Origin: Mesobacterium pallidum
GTDB lineage: Bacteria; Pseudomonadota; Alphaproteobacteria; Rhodobacterales; Rhodobacteraceae
Reading direction: 5' to 3'
Assembly: GCF_019966535.1 (NCBI RefSeq)
Contig: NZ_JAIMID010000015.1
Coordinates: forward strand, 1-64,000
Length of the DNA stretch: 64,000 nucleotides
The notes under the pieces are model-generated. The model did no database searches and had not been told where the DNA came from. It saw nothing but the letters and a program-made list of their open reading frames with translations. The position numbers were made by a program, and so were the translations under genes. Below, piece after piece: positions 51,549-59,595 of this stretch; the stretch's first letter is position 1; each line of letters starts with the position of its first letter.

Positions 51549-52442
51549 ATGACCCACCCCACCATCGGCTTCATCGGCCTCGGCCTCATGGGCCGCGCCA
51601 TGGTCGGCTGCCTGCAACGGGCAGGCTATGCCGTCACAGTCCTCGGCCACCGCGACCGCACGGGGATCGAGGAAGCCCTTTCGCGCGGCGGCACCGAGGC
51701 GACCAGCGCCCGTGACCTCGCCCGCGCGACCGACATCGTCATGCTCTGCGTCGGCACGTCCGAGCAGGTCGAAAGCCGCATCTTCGGCGCGGACGGCGTG
51801 CTCGCCGGCACCCGCGACGGGCAGGTGGTGATCGACTTCGGCACATCGCTGCCCGCCTCGACGCTCAGGATCGGCGCGGCGCTGGCCGAGCAGGGCGCGA
51901 TCTACCTCGACGCGCCGCTGGGCCGCACCCCGGCCCATGCCGAAAAGGGCGACCTCAACATCATGTGCGCGGGTGACAAGGTGGCCTTCGACAACATCCG
52001 ACCGGTGCTGGATGTGCTGGGCGAGAACGTCTTTCACCTGGGCAAGCTGGGCAACGGCCACACGATCAAGCTGATCAACAACTATTTCGCCATGACGACG
52101 GCCTGCGCCATGTCCGAAGCCTTTGCCCTGGCCGATGCCGCCGGGATCGACCGCGGGGCGCTGTATGGCGTCATGGCCGCCGGGCCGAACCATTCGGGCA
52201 TGATGGACTTCATCCGCAACTACGCGGTGGACGGGCAGATCGACCTTGCCTTCTCGGTCGCGAACGGGTCCAAGGATGTGGGGTATTACCGCCAGATGGC
52301 GCAGGACCTCGGCCTTCACAGCCGCATGTCCACCGCGGCCGACGCGACCCTGCGCGAGGCCATCGCCTCGGGAAGCGGCGGGATCATGGTTCCCGAGATG
52401 GTCGACTGGATGGCCCGCAACCTGGGGAGGGAGACGACATGA
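51549..52442 (+). CDS. Beta-hydroxyacid dehydrogenase (HIBADH family), GRT-type
   Basis: 297 residues. NAD(P) motif GFIGLGLMG near the start, substrate loop DAPLGRTPAHAEKG at about 121-134 and catalytic K174 in GHTIKLINNYF. The usual family loop is D-x-P-V-S-G-G; G125-R126-T127 here matches what I recall of sulfolactaldehyde reductase (YihU), where the Arg helps bind a sulfonate. A negatively charged three-carbon semialdehyde is thus likely. AAGGAGG precedes ATG 51549. Overlaps the next SDR by ATGA. A paralogue with the same loop is at 60492-61415. Confidence 0.83.
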   Translation: MTHPTIGFIGLGLMGRAMVGCLQRAGYAVTVLGHRDRTGIEEALSRGGTEATSARDLARATDIVMLCVGTSEQVESRIFGADGVLAGTRDGQVVIDFGTSLPASTLRIGAALAEQGAIYLDAPLGRTPAHAEKGDLNIMCAGDKVAFDNIRPVLDVLGENVFHLGKLGNGHTIKLINNYFAMTTACAMSEAFALADAAGIDRGALYGVMAAGPNHSGMMDFIRNYAVDGQIDLAFSVANGSKDVGYYRQMAQDLGLHSRMSTAADATLREAIASGSGGIMVPEMVDWMARNLGRETT

Positions 52443-53161
52443 GACTGCAAGGAAAGACCGCCTTCGTCACCGCCGCCGGCGCCGGCATCGGCCGCGCCTC
52501 GGCCGAGACGCTGGCCCGCGAAGGCGCCCGTGTCATCGCCACCGACCTGCGCGGCGACCTGCTCGAGGGCCTCGAGGTCGACCAGCACTTCGCGCTCGAC
52601 GTGATGGACAGCGCGGCCCTTGCGGCGGCGGTCGAGGCCGCCCAGCCCGACGTGCTGGTGAACTGCTCGGGCATCGTCCACAACGGCACAATCATGGATA
52701 CGGACGATGCCGATTTCGACCTGGCCATGAACCTCAACGTCCGGGCGCATTTCCACGCGATCAAGGCCGCGCTGCCGGGGATGCTGGGGCGCGGTGGCGG
52801 CGCCATCGTCAACATCGCCTCGGTCTGCTCGTCCCTGCGCGGGCTGCCGAACCGGTTCATCTACGGCACGTCCAAGGCGGCGCTGATCGGCCTGACCAAG
52901 CAGGTCGCGGCCGATTACATCACGCAGGGCATCCGCTGCAACGCCATCGCGCCCGGCACAGTCGACAGCCCGTCGCTGCAGGGCCGGCTGCGCGATACCG
53001 GTGATTACGAGGCGGCGATGAAGGCCTTCGTCGCGCGCCAGCCCATGGGACGGCTGGGCGAGGCGCAGGAGATTGCCGACCTGGTGCTCTACCTTTCCAG
53101 CGACGAAAGCCGCTACATGACCGGCCAATGCGTGGCCATCGATGGCGGCATGACGATGTGA
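52439..53161 (+). CDS. SDR resembling 2-keto-3-deoxy-L-fuconate dehydrogenase
   Basis: 240 residues, short for an SDR and close in layout to the BDH2/DHRS6 and keto-deoxy-fuconate dehydrogenase group (FALDVMDSAAL, VLVNCSGIVHNGTI). Cofactor motif TAAGAGIG, catalytic Ser in IASVCSS, Tyr-Lys in YGTSKAA; Asp in ATDLRG favours NAD. It would oxidise the C4 or C5 hydroxyl of a 2-keto-3-deoxy acid to give the diketo acid cut by the FAH-family enzyme at 43683. GGGAGGGAGACG precedes ATG 52439. Confidence 0.78.
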   Translation: MRLQGKTAFVTAAGAGIGRASAETLAREGARVIATDLRGDLLEGLEVDQHFALDVMDSAALAAAVEAAQPDVLVNCSGIVHNGTIMDTDDADFDLAMNLNVRAHFHAIKAALPGMLGRGGGAIVNIASVCSSLRGLPNRFIYGTSKAALIGLTKQVAADYITQGIRCNAIAPGTVDSPSLQGRLRDTGDYEAAMKAFVARQPMGRLGEAQEIADLVLYLSSDESRYMTGQCVAIDGGMTM

Positions 53162-53165
53162 TGGC

Positions 53166-54056
53166 ATGAGTCAGGCGCGTCCCCGCGAAGAGCGCACCGG
53201 CGCCGGCATCCTGACCATGGCGCTGGCGGTGGTGTTCTTCACCTGCATCGACACCTCGGCCAAGTGGCTCACGCTGGCGGGCCTGCCGGTGATCCAGGTC
53301 GTCTTCTGCCGCTACCTCGGCCACCTGGTCTACGCGCTGGCGCTCTACGGGCCCCAGGAGGGGCGCGACATCTTCCGCTCGAACGCGCCGGTGCGGCAGG
53401 TGCTGCGGTCGGTCTTCCTGTTCGGCAGCACGATCTGCAACTTCATGGCGCTGAAGTACCTGCCGATCACCGTCACCACGACCATTGCCTTTGCCCAGCC
53501 GATCCTGATCACCCTGCTGGCCATCCCGATCCTCGGCGAAAAGGTCGGCCTGCGCCGGTTCCTCGCGGTCTGCACCGGGTTCCTGGGCGTGCTGGTGGTG
53601 GTCCAGCCCTGGCGCGCGGAATTCCACCCGGCCATGTTCTTCAGCCTCGCCGCGCTGACCATCGCCTCGCTCTACTTCATCATGACACGGATGCTGGCGG
53701 GGATCGAAACGCAGGCGACGCAGCAATTGTGGTCGACCGCGCTGGCCACCATCGTCCTGCTGCCCTTTGCTCTGAACGTCTGGACCTGGCCCGAGACCGG
53801 CCTGCAATGGCTGATCCTCTGCGCCATCGGCGGCTTCGGCGCGGCGGGTCACATCGCGGCAAACCTCGCCCACCGCTGGGCCGATGCCTCGATCCTGGCG
53901 CCGATGATCTACAGCCAGATCTTCCTCGCTGCCGTGGCCGGCATCCTGGTCTTCGACACCTGGCCGACGGTCTGGACCCTCGGAGGCGGCCTCATCATCA
54001 TCGCCTCCGGCCTCTACATCTGGCAACGCGAACGCAGCCTGGCCAAAAGGCCCTGA
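53166..54056 (+). CDS. EamA/DMT-family membrane transporter
   Basis: 296 residues with ten hydrophobic helices in two five-helix halves, as in the drug/metabolite transporter family. The first half contains FFTCIDTSAKWLTLAGLP and YLPITVTTTIAFAQPILITLLAIPILGE; the second half VLVVVQPW and ASILAPMIYSQIFLAAVAGILVF repeats the pattern. Probably exports a metabolite or amino acid. Starts 4 bases after the SDR stop; last gene of the long operon. Followed by a hairpin repeat acting as terminator. Confidence 0.85.
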   Translation: MSQARPREERTGAGILTMALAVVFFTCIDTSAKWLTLAGLPVIQVVFCRYLGHLVYALALYGPQEGRDIFRSNAPVRQVLRSVFLFGSTICNFMALKYLPITVTTTIAFAQPILITLLAIPILGEKVGLRRFLAVCTGFLGVLVVVQPWRAEFHPAMFFSLAALTIASLYFIMTRMLAGIETQATQQLWSTALATIVLLPFALNVWTWPETGLQWLILCAIGGFGAAGHIAANLAHRWADASILAPMIYSQIFLAAVAGILVFDTWPTVWTLGGGLIIIASGLYIWQRERSLAKRP

Positions 54057-54062
54057 TCCCTC

Positions 54063-54111
54063 TTCATCTTGCCAATAAACTCTCGGGGGTGTGGGGGCAG
54101 ACAGCCCCCAC
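54063..54111 (-). repeat. Intergenic hairpin repeat, copy 1 (terminator)
   Basis: Reads TTCATCTTGCCAATAAACTC then CGGGGG and the hairpin GTGGGGGC-AGACA-GCCCCCAC (54091-54111). Its reverse complement matches the copies at 59403 and 59513. It lies between convergent genes (EamA and uronate dehydrogenase) and can terminate both. Confidence 0.7.
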
Positions 54112-54131
54112 GCAGGCTGGCCACACGCGGT

Positions 54132-54932
54132 TCAATCCTCGTAATGCCCCGCCTTGGCAAACCCGCCCCCCTGGTAGATCACCGCCGGGTCATTGGGGTC
54201 CTCCTGCGCGGCATCGTCGAAGAGATGCGCGAACTGGCGCGACGAATCCCGCGGCACCCAGCCAAGAAAGGCCGCTTCGCGGTTGTCCCACCATTGCTCG
54301 TCGTTGTCCGACACGCCGTAGACGATGGGACAGCCCAGCCGGGGCGCGTCCAGCATCCGCCCGATCAGCCGCAGGAAGTCGGCAGCCGACAGCCAGGTCG
54401 CCATCATCCGCCGGTCCTTGGGCTGCGGGAAACACGACCCGATCCGCACGATCAGCGTCTCGATCCCGTACTTGTCCCAGTAAAGGCTCGCCAGCCCCTC
54501 GCCATAGACCTTGCTGACCCCGTAGTTCGAATCCGGCCGCACCGGCGAAGACCCCACCAGCCGATCCTCGCGCTTGTGAAAGCCGATGGCGTGGTTGGAC
54601 GAGGCGAAGAGCATCCGCTTGACGCCTTCCTTCCGCGCGGCCTCGTAAAGGTGATAGGTCCCCTCGATATTGACCTTGTGAATCAACTCCGCCGTGTTCT
54701 CGGTCGAGACGCCGCCGAAATGCAGCACCGCGTCGCAGCCGCGCACGAGCTCGCGCAGCCGGTCGGTGTCGGTCAGGTCGCAGGGCACGATCTCCTCGTG
54801 CGGCGCCGCCTCCCCCAGGTCGGCCACGTCCGACAGCCGCACGTGATGCGCCAACTCGCCAAGGCCCGGCCGCAGCTGCGCCCCGACGATCCCCGCCGCG
54901 CCGGTCATCAAAAGGCGGTTCACCTTGCGCAT
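54132..54932 (-). CDS. udh: Uronate dehydrogenase
   Basis: 266 residues, an extended SDR. TGAAGIVG at 10-17 binds NAD; the catalytic group is S111 in FASSNHAIGFH, Y137 and K141 in YGVSKVYGE. HFGGVSTENTAELIHKVNIE, RIGSCFPQPKDRRMMATWLS and NDEQWWDNREAAFLGW are close to characterised uronate dehydrogenases of Agrobacterium and Pseudomonas. It oxidises D-galacturonate or D-glucuronate at C1 to the aldarolactone. It ends an operon with an SDR and the IlvD/Edd dehydratase whose promoter carries GntR operator 3. Confidence 0.85.
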   Translation of the reverse strand: MRKVNRLLMTGAAGIVGAQLRPGLGELAHHVRLSDVADLGEAAPHEEIVPCDLTDTDRLRELVRGCDAVLHFGGVSTENTAELIHKVNIEGTYHLYEAARKEGVKRMLFASSNHAIGFHKREDRLVGSSPVRPDSNYGVSKVYGEGLASLYWDKYGIETLIVRIGSCFPQPKDRRMMATWLSAADFLRLIGRMLDAPRLGCPIVYGVSDNDEQWWDNREAAFLGWVPRDSSRQFAHLFDDAAQEDPNDPAVIYQGGGFAKAGHYED

Positions 54933-54936
54933 CGGC

Positions 54937-55671
54937 TCAGCCCCGCCCGATATAGGGCATGGTGGTCGCCATCACGGTCATGAACTGCACATTCGCTTCC
55001 AAGGGCAGGGACGCCATGTGCAGCACCGATTTCGCGACGTTACCGACATCCATCACCGCCTCGACCTGGATCGACCCATCGGCCTGCGGCATGCCCGTCG
55101 TCATCTTGCGCGCCATCTCGGTCAGGGCGTTGCCCACGTCGATCTGCCCGCAGGCGATGTTGAACGGCCGACCGTCCAGGCTGATCGACCGCGTCAATCC
55201 GGTGATCGCGTGTTTCGAGGTCGTATAGGCCGCCGAGCCCCAGCGCGGCACATAGGCCGAGATCGAGCCGTTGTTGATGATGCGCCCGCCCTGCGGGTCC
55301 TGCGCGCGCATCCGCTTGAAGGCCTCGCGCGCAGTGATGAAGGACCCGGTGACGTTGACGTCGATCAGCCCGCGCCAGTCGGCGACCGACAGCTCGTCGA
55401 TGGTCTTGCCCTGGATCGACACGCCCGCGTTGTTGAACACCGCGTCAAGGTGCCCCCAGGCATCAATGGCGGTGCCGAAGGCCGCCTCGACCGCGGCTTC
55501 GTCGGTCACGTCGCAGGGCAGGACCAATGCGTCGGCATGGCCGCCTGCGGTGTCTTCCAGTGCTTCGGCGCGCCGGCCGATCAGCCCGACTTTCCAGCCT
55601 GCGTCCAGGAAAGCGCGGGCGGTCGATTGGCCGATGCCGCTGCCGGCGCCCGAGATGATGATGGTGCTCAT
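54937..55671 (-). CDS. Short-chain dehydrogenase/reductase (SDR)
   Basis: 244 residues. Cofactor motif GAGSGIG near residue 7, Arg at IGRRAEAL pointing to NADP, NNAG near 85, catalytic Ser in NNGSISAYV, Tyr-Lys in YTTSKHA. ATG 55671 is taken as start because the longer frame would run into the preceding gene's end. Ends 4 bases before the uronate dehydrogenase start; begins 22 bases after the dehydratase. Probably reduces or oxidises a sugar-acid intermediate of this pathway; the exact step is not visible. Confidence 0.84.
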   Translation of the reverse strand: MSTIIISGAGSGIGQSTARAFLDAGWKVGLIGRRAEALEDTAGGHADALVLPCDVTDEAAVEAAFGTAIDAWGHLDAVFNNAGVSIQGKTIDELSVADWRGLIDVNVTGSFITAREAFKRMRAQDPQGGRIINNGSISAYVPRWGSAAYTTSKHAITGLTRSISLDGRPFNIACGQIDVGNALTEMARKMTTGMPQADGSIQVEAVMDVGNVAKSVLHMASLPLEANVQFMTVMATTMPYIGRG

Positions 55672-55693
55672 GTCCGTCTCCGTCCGTGCCGGG

Positions 55694-57475
55694 TCAATGG
55701 TTGTCGCGCGGCAGGTCCTGCCCGACCTTGTGATAGGCGGTCGCGAGCTCGAGGCAGCCGCCATCGGCCAGCTGGCCCACATGGGTGCGGTAGATTTCCT
55801 GCCAGGGGGTCTGGTGGCGCAGCTCGGGCGCGACCCAGGCGTCGATGCGGGCCTGCCATTCGGCCGGATCGACCAGCGCGTCCATGGTCGAGGCGTTCAG
55901 GTCCAGCCGCACCTTGTCGCCGTCCCTGAGGTAGGCAAGCCCCCCGCCCACCACCGATTCCGGCGAGGCGTTGAGGATCGACGGGCTTTCAGAGGTGCCC
56001 GATTGGCGGCCGTCGCCCACCGTGGGCAGGTGGTTGATCCCCGCCTTGATGACCGCGTCCGGCGGCTGCATGTTCACCACCTCGGCGCTGCCGGGATAGC
56101 CGACGCAGCCCACCCCGCGGATGAACAGGATCGTCTTCTCGTCGATCCCCAGGGCCGGGTCGTTGATCCGGTCGTGGTAATCCTCGGGCCCCTCGAACAC
56201 CACCGCCTTGGCCTCGAACACGCCTTCCGAGCCCGGCTCGGACAGGAAGCGCTTGCGGAAATCGTCCGAGATCACGCTGGTCTTCATCAGCGCGGAATCG
56301 AACAGGTTGCCCGACAGCACCTTGAATCCGGCGTTCTTGCGCAGCGGCGCGTCATAGGTGGTGATGACGTCGTGATCGACGCTTTCCCAGCCCGTCAGGT
56401 TCTCGCCCATGGTCTGGCCGGTGGCGGTCATGGCGCCGGTGCGGATGCGCCCGGCCTTCATCAGCTCTCCCATCACCGCAGGCACGCCGCCGGCACGGAA
56501 GAAGGATTCGCCCAGATACTCTCCCGCCGGCTGCATGTTCAGCATCAGCGGCACGTCGTAGCCGATGCGTTCCCAGTCCTTGACGTTCAGCTCGACCCCC
56601 ATGTGGCGGGCGACGGCCTGCAAATGCGGCGGGGCGTTGGTGCTGCCGCCGATGGCCGCGTTCACGACGATGGCGTTCTCGAAGGCCTCGCGGGTCATGA
56701 TGTCCGACGGTTTCAGGTCATCCAGCACCATCTGCACGATGCGCTTGCCGGTCTCGTAGGCCATGCCCATCCGCTCGCGGAAGGGCGCGGGGATCGCCGA
56801 GTTGCCGGTCAGCGACATGCCCAGCGCCTCGGCCATGGCGTTCATGGTCGAGGCCGTACCCATCGTGTTGCAATGGCCAAGGCTGGGGGCCGAGGAACAG
56901 ACCCGCCCCATGAACTCCTCGTAGTCGATCTTGCCCTCGGCCAGCAGACGGCGCGATTCCCAGATGATCGAGCCCGAGCCGGCGCGCTTGCCCTTCCACC
57001 AGCCGTCAAGCATCGGCCCGCCGTTGAGCGCGATGGCCGGGATGTCGACGGTGGCCGCGCCCATCAGCATGGCGGGCGTGGTCTTGTCGCAGCCGGTGGT
57101 CAGCACGACCCCGTCGATCGGGTAGCCATGCAGCACCTCGACCAGCCCAAGATACGACAGGTTCCGGTCCAGCGCGGCGGTCGGGCGCTTGCCGGTTTCC
57201 TGGATCGGGTGGACCGGGAATTCCATCGGGATGCCGCCCGCCTCGCGGATGCCGGCCTTGATCCGGTCCATCAGGAAGACGTGGATCTTGTTGCAGGGTG
57301 CCAGGTCGCTGCCGGTCTGGGCGATGCCGATGATCGGCCGTTCCGATTGCAGCTCGCCCCGCGTGAATCCCTGGTTCTGGTAGCGTTCGACGTAGATCGC
57401 GGTCATGCCGGGGTTATTCGGATTGTCGAACCATTCCTGCGATCTGAACCGCTTGCGTGCGCGTGTGTCTGACAT
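55694..57475 (-). CDS. IlvD/Edd-family sugar-acid dehydratase
   Basis: 593 residues. Cluster cysteines C61 (LAPCNKIHV), C129 (TTGCDKTTP) and C202 (GHCNTMGTAST) are all present and fall almost exactly at the places known in pentonate/hexonate dehydratases of this family such as D-xylonate dehydratase, which hold a [2Fe-2S] cluster and Mg2+. It removes water from an aldonate to give the 2-keto-3-deoxy acid. IRGVGCVGYPG near residue 430 is also typical. GGGGAGGG precedes ATG 57475. Operator 3 lies about 80 bases upstream. The precise aldonate is unknown; branched-chain dihydroxyacid dehydratase (IlvD itself) is less likely given the length and context. Confidence 0.86.
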   Translation of the reverse strand: MSDTRARKRFRSQEWFDNPNNPGMTAIYVERYQNQGFTRGELQSERPIIGIAQTGSDLAPCNKIHVFLMDRIKAGIREAGGIPMEFPVHPIQETGKRPTAALDRNLSYLGLVEVLHGYPIDGVVLTTGCDKTTPAMLMGAATVDIPAIALNGGPMLDGWWKGKRAGSGSIIWESRRLLAEGKIDYEEFMGRVCSSAPSLGHCNTMGTASTMNAMAEALGMSLTGNSAIPAPFRERMGMAYETGKRIVQMVLDDLKPSDIMTREAFENAIVVNAAIGGSTNAPPHLQAVARHMGVELNVKDWERIGYDVPLMLNMQPAGEYLGESFFRAGGVPAVMGELMKAGRIRTGAMTATGQTMGENLTGWESVDHDVITTYDAPLRKNAGFKVLSGNLFDSALMKTSVISDDFRKRFLSEPGSEGVFEAKAVVFEGPEDYHDRINDPALGIDEKTILFIRGVGCVGYPGSAEVVNMQPPDAVIKAGINHLPTVGDGRQSGTSESPSILNASPESVVGGGLAYLRDGDKVRLDLNASTMDALVDPAEWQARIDAWVAPELRHQTPWQEIYRTHVGQLADGGCLELATAYHKVGQDLPRDNH

Positions 57476-57550
57476 GTGGCCCTCCCCGGGATGTGGTCGC
57501 CTGCGGCATCCGATAGGTCGTTCGGGGCGCGGGCCTTGCCGTAGCAAACC

Positions 57551-57568
57551 CATTTGGTATACCAAATG
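57551..57568. promoter_or_regulatory. GntR operator 3 (IlvD/Edd and small-gene promoters)
   Basis: CATTTGGTATACCAAATG is a perfect 18-base palindrome with the common TGGTATACCA core, in the gap between the minus-strand dehydratase operon and the plus-strand gene at 57599. Confidence 0.78.
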
Positions 57569-57598
57569 CAAGCAGATTTGCGGAGGGGGAGATCACGG

Positions 57599-58051
57599 AT
57601 GCGGCTGTTACCGGCCCTGGCCATCGGGCTTGCCATGCTGCCCCGTATGGGCGCGACCGAGGCTGTCGATGCAAAGGCCTACCTGGCCTGTATCGCGGGC
57701 GGGGAGGCGCTGCAATCCTGCCTTGCGGTGGCCCATGCGGCCTGCGACGCGATCCCGGCCGAAACACCCGCCGCGGCCATCGCCTGCTACCGCGCGGCCG
57801 AGCAGGGCTGGACCGATGCGATCAAGTCCACGCTGCAATCGCGGGCCGAGACCATGGCGCCGGACGCGCTGACGGCCCTGTCGATCAACACCCGTTATGA
57901 CCTCATGACCGCGCTGCTGCAATGCGACCGGCGGCAAGAGATCGGGCTGGCCGTGACCCAAGACCCCGCGCCCGAGATCCAGGCCGCCCGCGCCCGCTGC
58001 GGCGCGCTCTCGGCGGCGCTGGTACTTGCGCGGCTGGGCGCTGCGCCATGA
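57599..58051 (+). CDS. Small secreted Cys-containing protein, unknown
   Basis: 150 residues. A signal peptide (MRLLPALAIGLAMLPRMGAT) precedes a mature part with six Cys (YLACIAGGE, LQSCLAVAHAACDAIP, AIACYRAAEQGW, LLQCDRR, RARCGAL), probably disulfide-bonded in the periplasm. The spacing faintly recalls LprI/DUF1311-type lysozyme-inhibitor proteins but I cannot confirm this. GGAGGGGGAG precedes ATG 57599. Overlaps azlC by ATGA. Confidence 0.7.
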   Translation: MRLLPALAIGLAMLPRMGATEAVDAKAYLACIAGGEALQSCLAVAHAACDAIPAETPAAAIACYRAAEQGWTDAIKSTLQSRAETMAPDALTALSINTRYDLMTALLQCDRRQEIGLAVTQDPAPEIQAARARCGALSAALVLARLGAAP

Positions 58052-58755
58052 CGCCGCGCGCGGCCTTCTGGCGCGGCTACCGCGACTGCGCGCCCTTCAT
58101 CCTGATCGTCGCGCCCTATTCGATGTTGTTCGGCGTTGTGGCGCGGGACGCAGGCCTCGACGTGGTGCAGACCATGTCCATGTCGGTTCTGGTGATCGCC
58201 GGCGCCTCGCAGTTCACTGCCGTGGCCCTGTTGCAGGACCATGCCCCGGTGCTGATCGCGCTGCTCGCCTCGCTGGCCGTGAACCTGCGGATGGCGATGT
58301 ATTCGGCCGCGCTGGTGCCGCATGTCGGGCATGCGCGGCTTTGGGTGCGGGCGGTGATGGCCTACCTGATGGTCGACCAGGCCTTTGCCGTGGCCGTGCG
58401 CACCTACGAGGATCGGCACGACATGACGCCCGCCGCCAAGGTCGCCTATTACTTCGGCTGCATGATGCTGATCTGTCCGTTCTGGTACGGCTTCACCTTT
58501 GCGGGCGCCGTGCTGGGGCAAGCTGTCCCCGCGTCCTGGTCGCTGGATTTTGCCGTGCCGGTCTGTTTCATCGCCCTGGTCGCGCCGCTGCTGCGGACCG
58601 GCACGCACCGCGTCGCGGCGCTGGTCTCGGGTGTCGCAGTATTGGGCTTTGCCTGGGTGCCCTGGTCGCTGGGGCTGATCATCGCGGCCCTCGCGGGGAT
58701 CGTCGCCGGGGCGCAGGCCGAGCTCTGGCTCGCGCGGCGCCGGGTGCCCGCATGA
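58048..58755 (+). CDS. azlC: AzlC-family branched-chain amino-acid exporter, large subunit
   Basis: 235 residues with about seven membrane helices. FWRGYRDCAPFILIVAPYSM and VIAGASQFTAVALL match the AzlC signature, as does LAVNLRMAMYSAAL. With AzlD it forms an exporter for branched-chain or related amino acids. ATG 58048 overlaps the previous stop; the AzlD gene starts within its last four bases. Why it lies in a sugar-acid region is unclear; it may remove a side product. Confidence 0.88.
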   Translation: MTPRAAFWRGYRDCAPFILIVAPYSMLFGVVARDAGLDVVQTMSMSVLVIAGASQFTAVALLQDHAPVLIALLASLAVNLRMAMYSAALVPHVGHARLWVRAVMAYLMVDQAFAVAVRTYEDRHDMTPAAKVAYYFGCMMLICPFWYGFTFAGAVLGQAVPASWSLDFAVPVCFIALVAPLLRTGTHRVAALVSGVAVLGFAWVPWSLGLIIAALAGIVAGAQAELWLARRRVPA

Positions 58756-59075
58756 TCGACGCGGGCGATTTCTGGCTGCTGACCGGGCTGATGGCCGTCG
58801 GGACCTTTGCGATCCGGTTCTCGTTCCTGGGGCTGCTCGGCGGGCGCGAGCTGCCGGGCTGGCTGCTGCTGCATCTCAAGTACGTGGGCGCGGCGGTCTT
58901 CCCGGCGCTGATCCTGCCGCTGCTCGCCTGGCCCGCCGCGACGGGAGGAGAGACTGATCCCATCCGCCTCGTCGCCGCGCTGGCCGCGTTCCTTGCCGGG
59001 ATGCGTCTGTCGGTCATCTGGGCCATCGTGGCCGGGATGGGAACGCTCTACCTGCTGCAAGTCCTGTTCGCCTGA
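58752..59075 (+). CDS. azlD: AzlD-family exporter small subunit
   Basis: 107 residues with four helices, the normal AzlD size. GTFAIRFSFLGLLGGRELP and KYVGAAVFPALILPLL are typical family segments (R-x-x-P/F-x-L after helix 1; V-x-A-A-x-x-P-A-L in helix 2). Partner of AzlC with a 4-base overlap. Ends 16 bases before the RraA remnant. Confidence 0.87.
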   Translation: MIDAGDFWLLTGLMAVGTFAIRFSFLGLLGGRELPGWLLLHLKYVGAAVFPALILPLLAWPAATGGETDPIRLVAALAAFLAGMRLSVIWAIVAGMGTLYLLQVLFA

Positions 59076-59091
59076 ACCATCGGAGTCCGCC

Positions 59092-59403
59092 ATGATCCAC
59101 GAACCGCCCGCCCTGACCATCCTCCGCGACTTTCCCCGCCCGACCGGGGCGCAGGTGGCCCCGTTCCGCGACGTGCCCACCGGGTTCGTCTGCGACGCCA
59201 TGGGCGGGCAGGGGGCGTTGGCGTCCGTGATCCAGCCGCTGGGCGGCGGGCGCGACATCGACTGCCGCGCGGTCGGCCCGGCGCTGGTCGCGGACAATGG
59301 CCCGGCCGAGGCGGCGCTGGAGGAAAAGGTCAGGGGCGGCTATTGCGACGTGCCTGAAGTGGCGGCGATGATCGCGGACGGGCGCGCGGTGGTGAGCGGG
59401 TAG
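59092..59403 (+). pseudogene. RraA-like protein with internal deletion
   Basis: 103 codons. The first 70 residues match the start of the RraA/4-hydroxy-4-methyl-2-oxoglutarate aldolase family (PTGFVCDAMGGQGALASVI, then RAVGPALVADNGPAE). The frame then jumps to a C-terminal-like end (EKVRGGYCDVPEVAAMIADG). About 100 residues with the metal-binding and active-site G-G-x-x-R-D region are missing. The frame is intact and has a ribosome site (CGGAG), so a short product may still be made, but enzymatic activity is unlikely. Confidence 0.65.
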
Positions 59404-59464
59404 GGGGCGCTGCCCCCGTCCGCCAGGGCGGACTCCCCCGGAGTTTATTGGCAAGATGAAGGGG
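59403..59464 (+). repeat. Intergenic hairpin repeat, copy 2
   Basis: GGGGGCGCTGCCCCCG, then GTCCGCCAGGGCGGAC hairpin, CCCCCGGAGTTTATTGGCAA and GATGAA. Starts at the RraA remnant stop codon and is repeated 110 bases later at 59513. Stems GGGGGC/GCCCCC and GTCCGCC/GGCGGAC are perfect, so it can terminate transcription. Confidence 0.75.
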
Positions 59465-59512
59465 ATCCCCGGGCGTCTTGTTCAGAGGCGGGCCGCCTGG
59501 AGCGAGGGCATT

Positions 59513-59575
59513 GGGGGCGCTGCCCCCGTCGCCATGGCGACTCCCCCGGGGTATTTCCGGAAAGATGAAAGGGAT
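59513..59575 (+). repeat. Intergenic hairpin repeat, copy 3
   Basis: Same order as copy 2 with GTCGCCATGGCGAC as second hairpin and CCCCCGGGGTATTTCCGGAA followed by AGATGAAAGGGA. Two tandem copies between convergent genes (RraA remnant and PhyH 3). Such elements recur between genes in Rhodobacteraceae genomes, from general knowledge. Confidence 0.75.
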
Positions 59576-59595
59576 CGGGGGCTTTCGGGCGGCGG

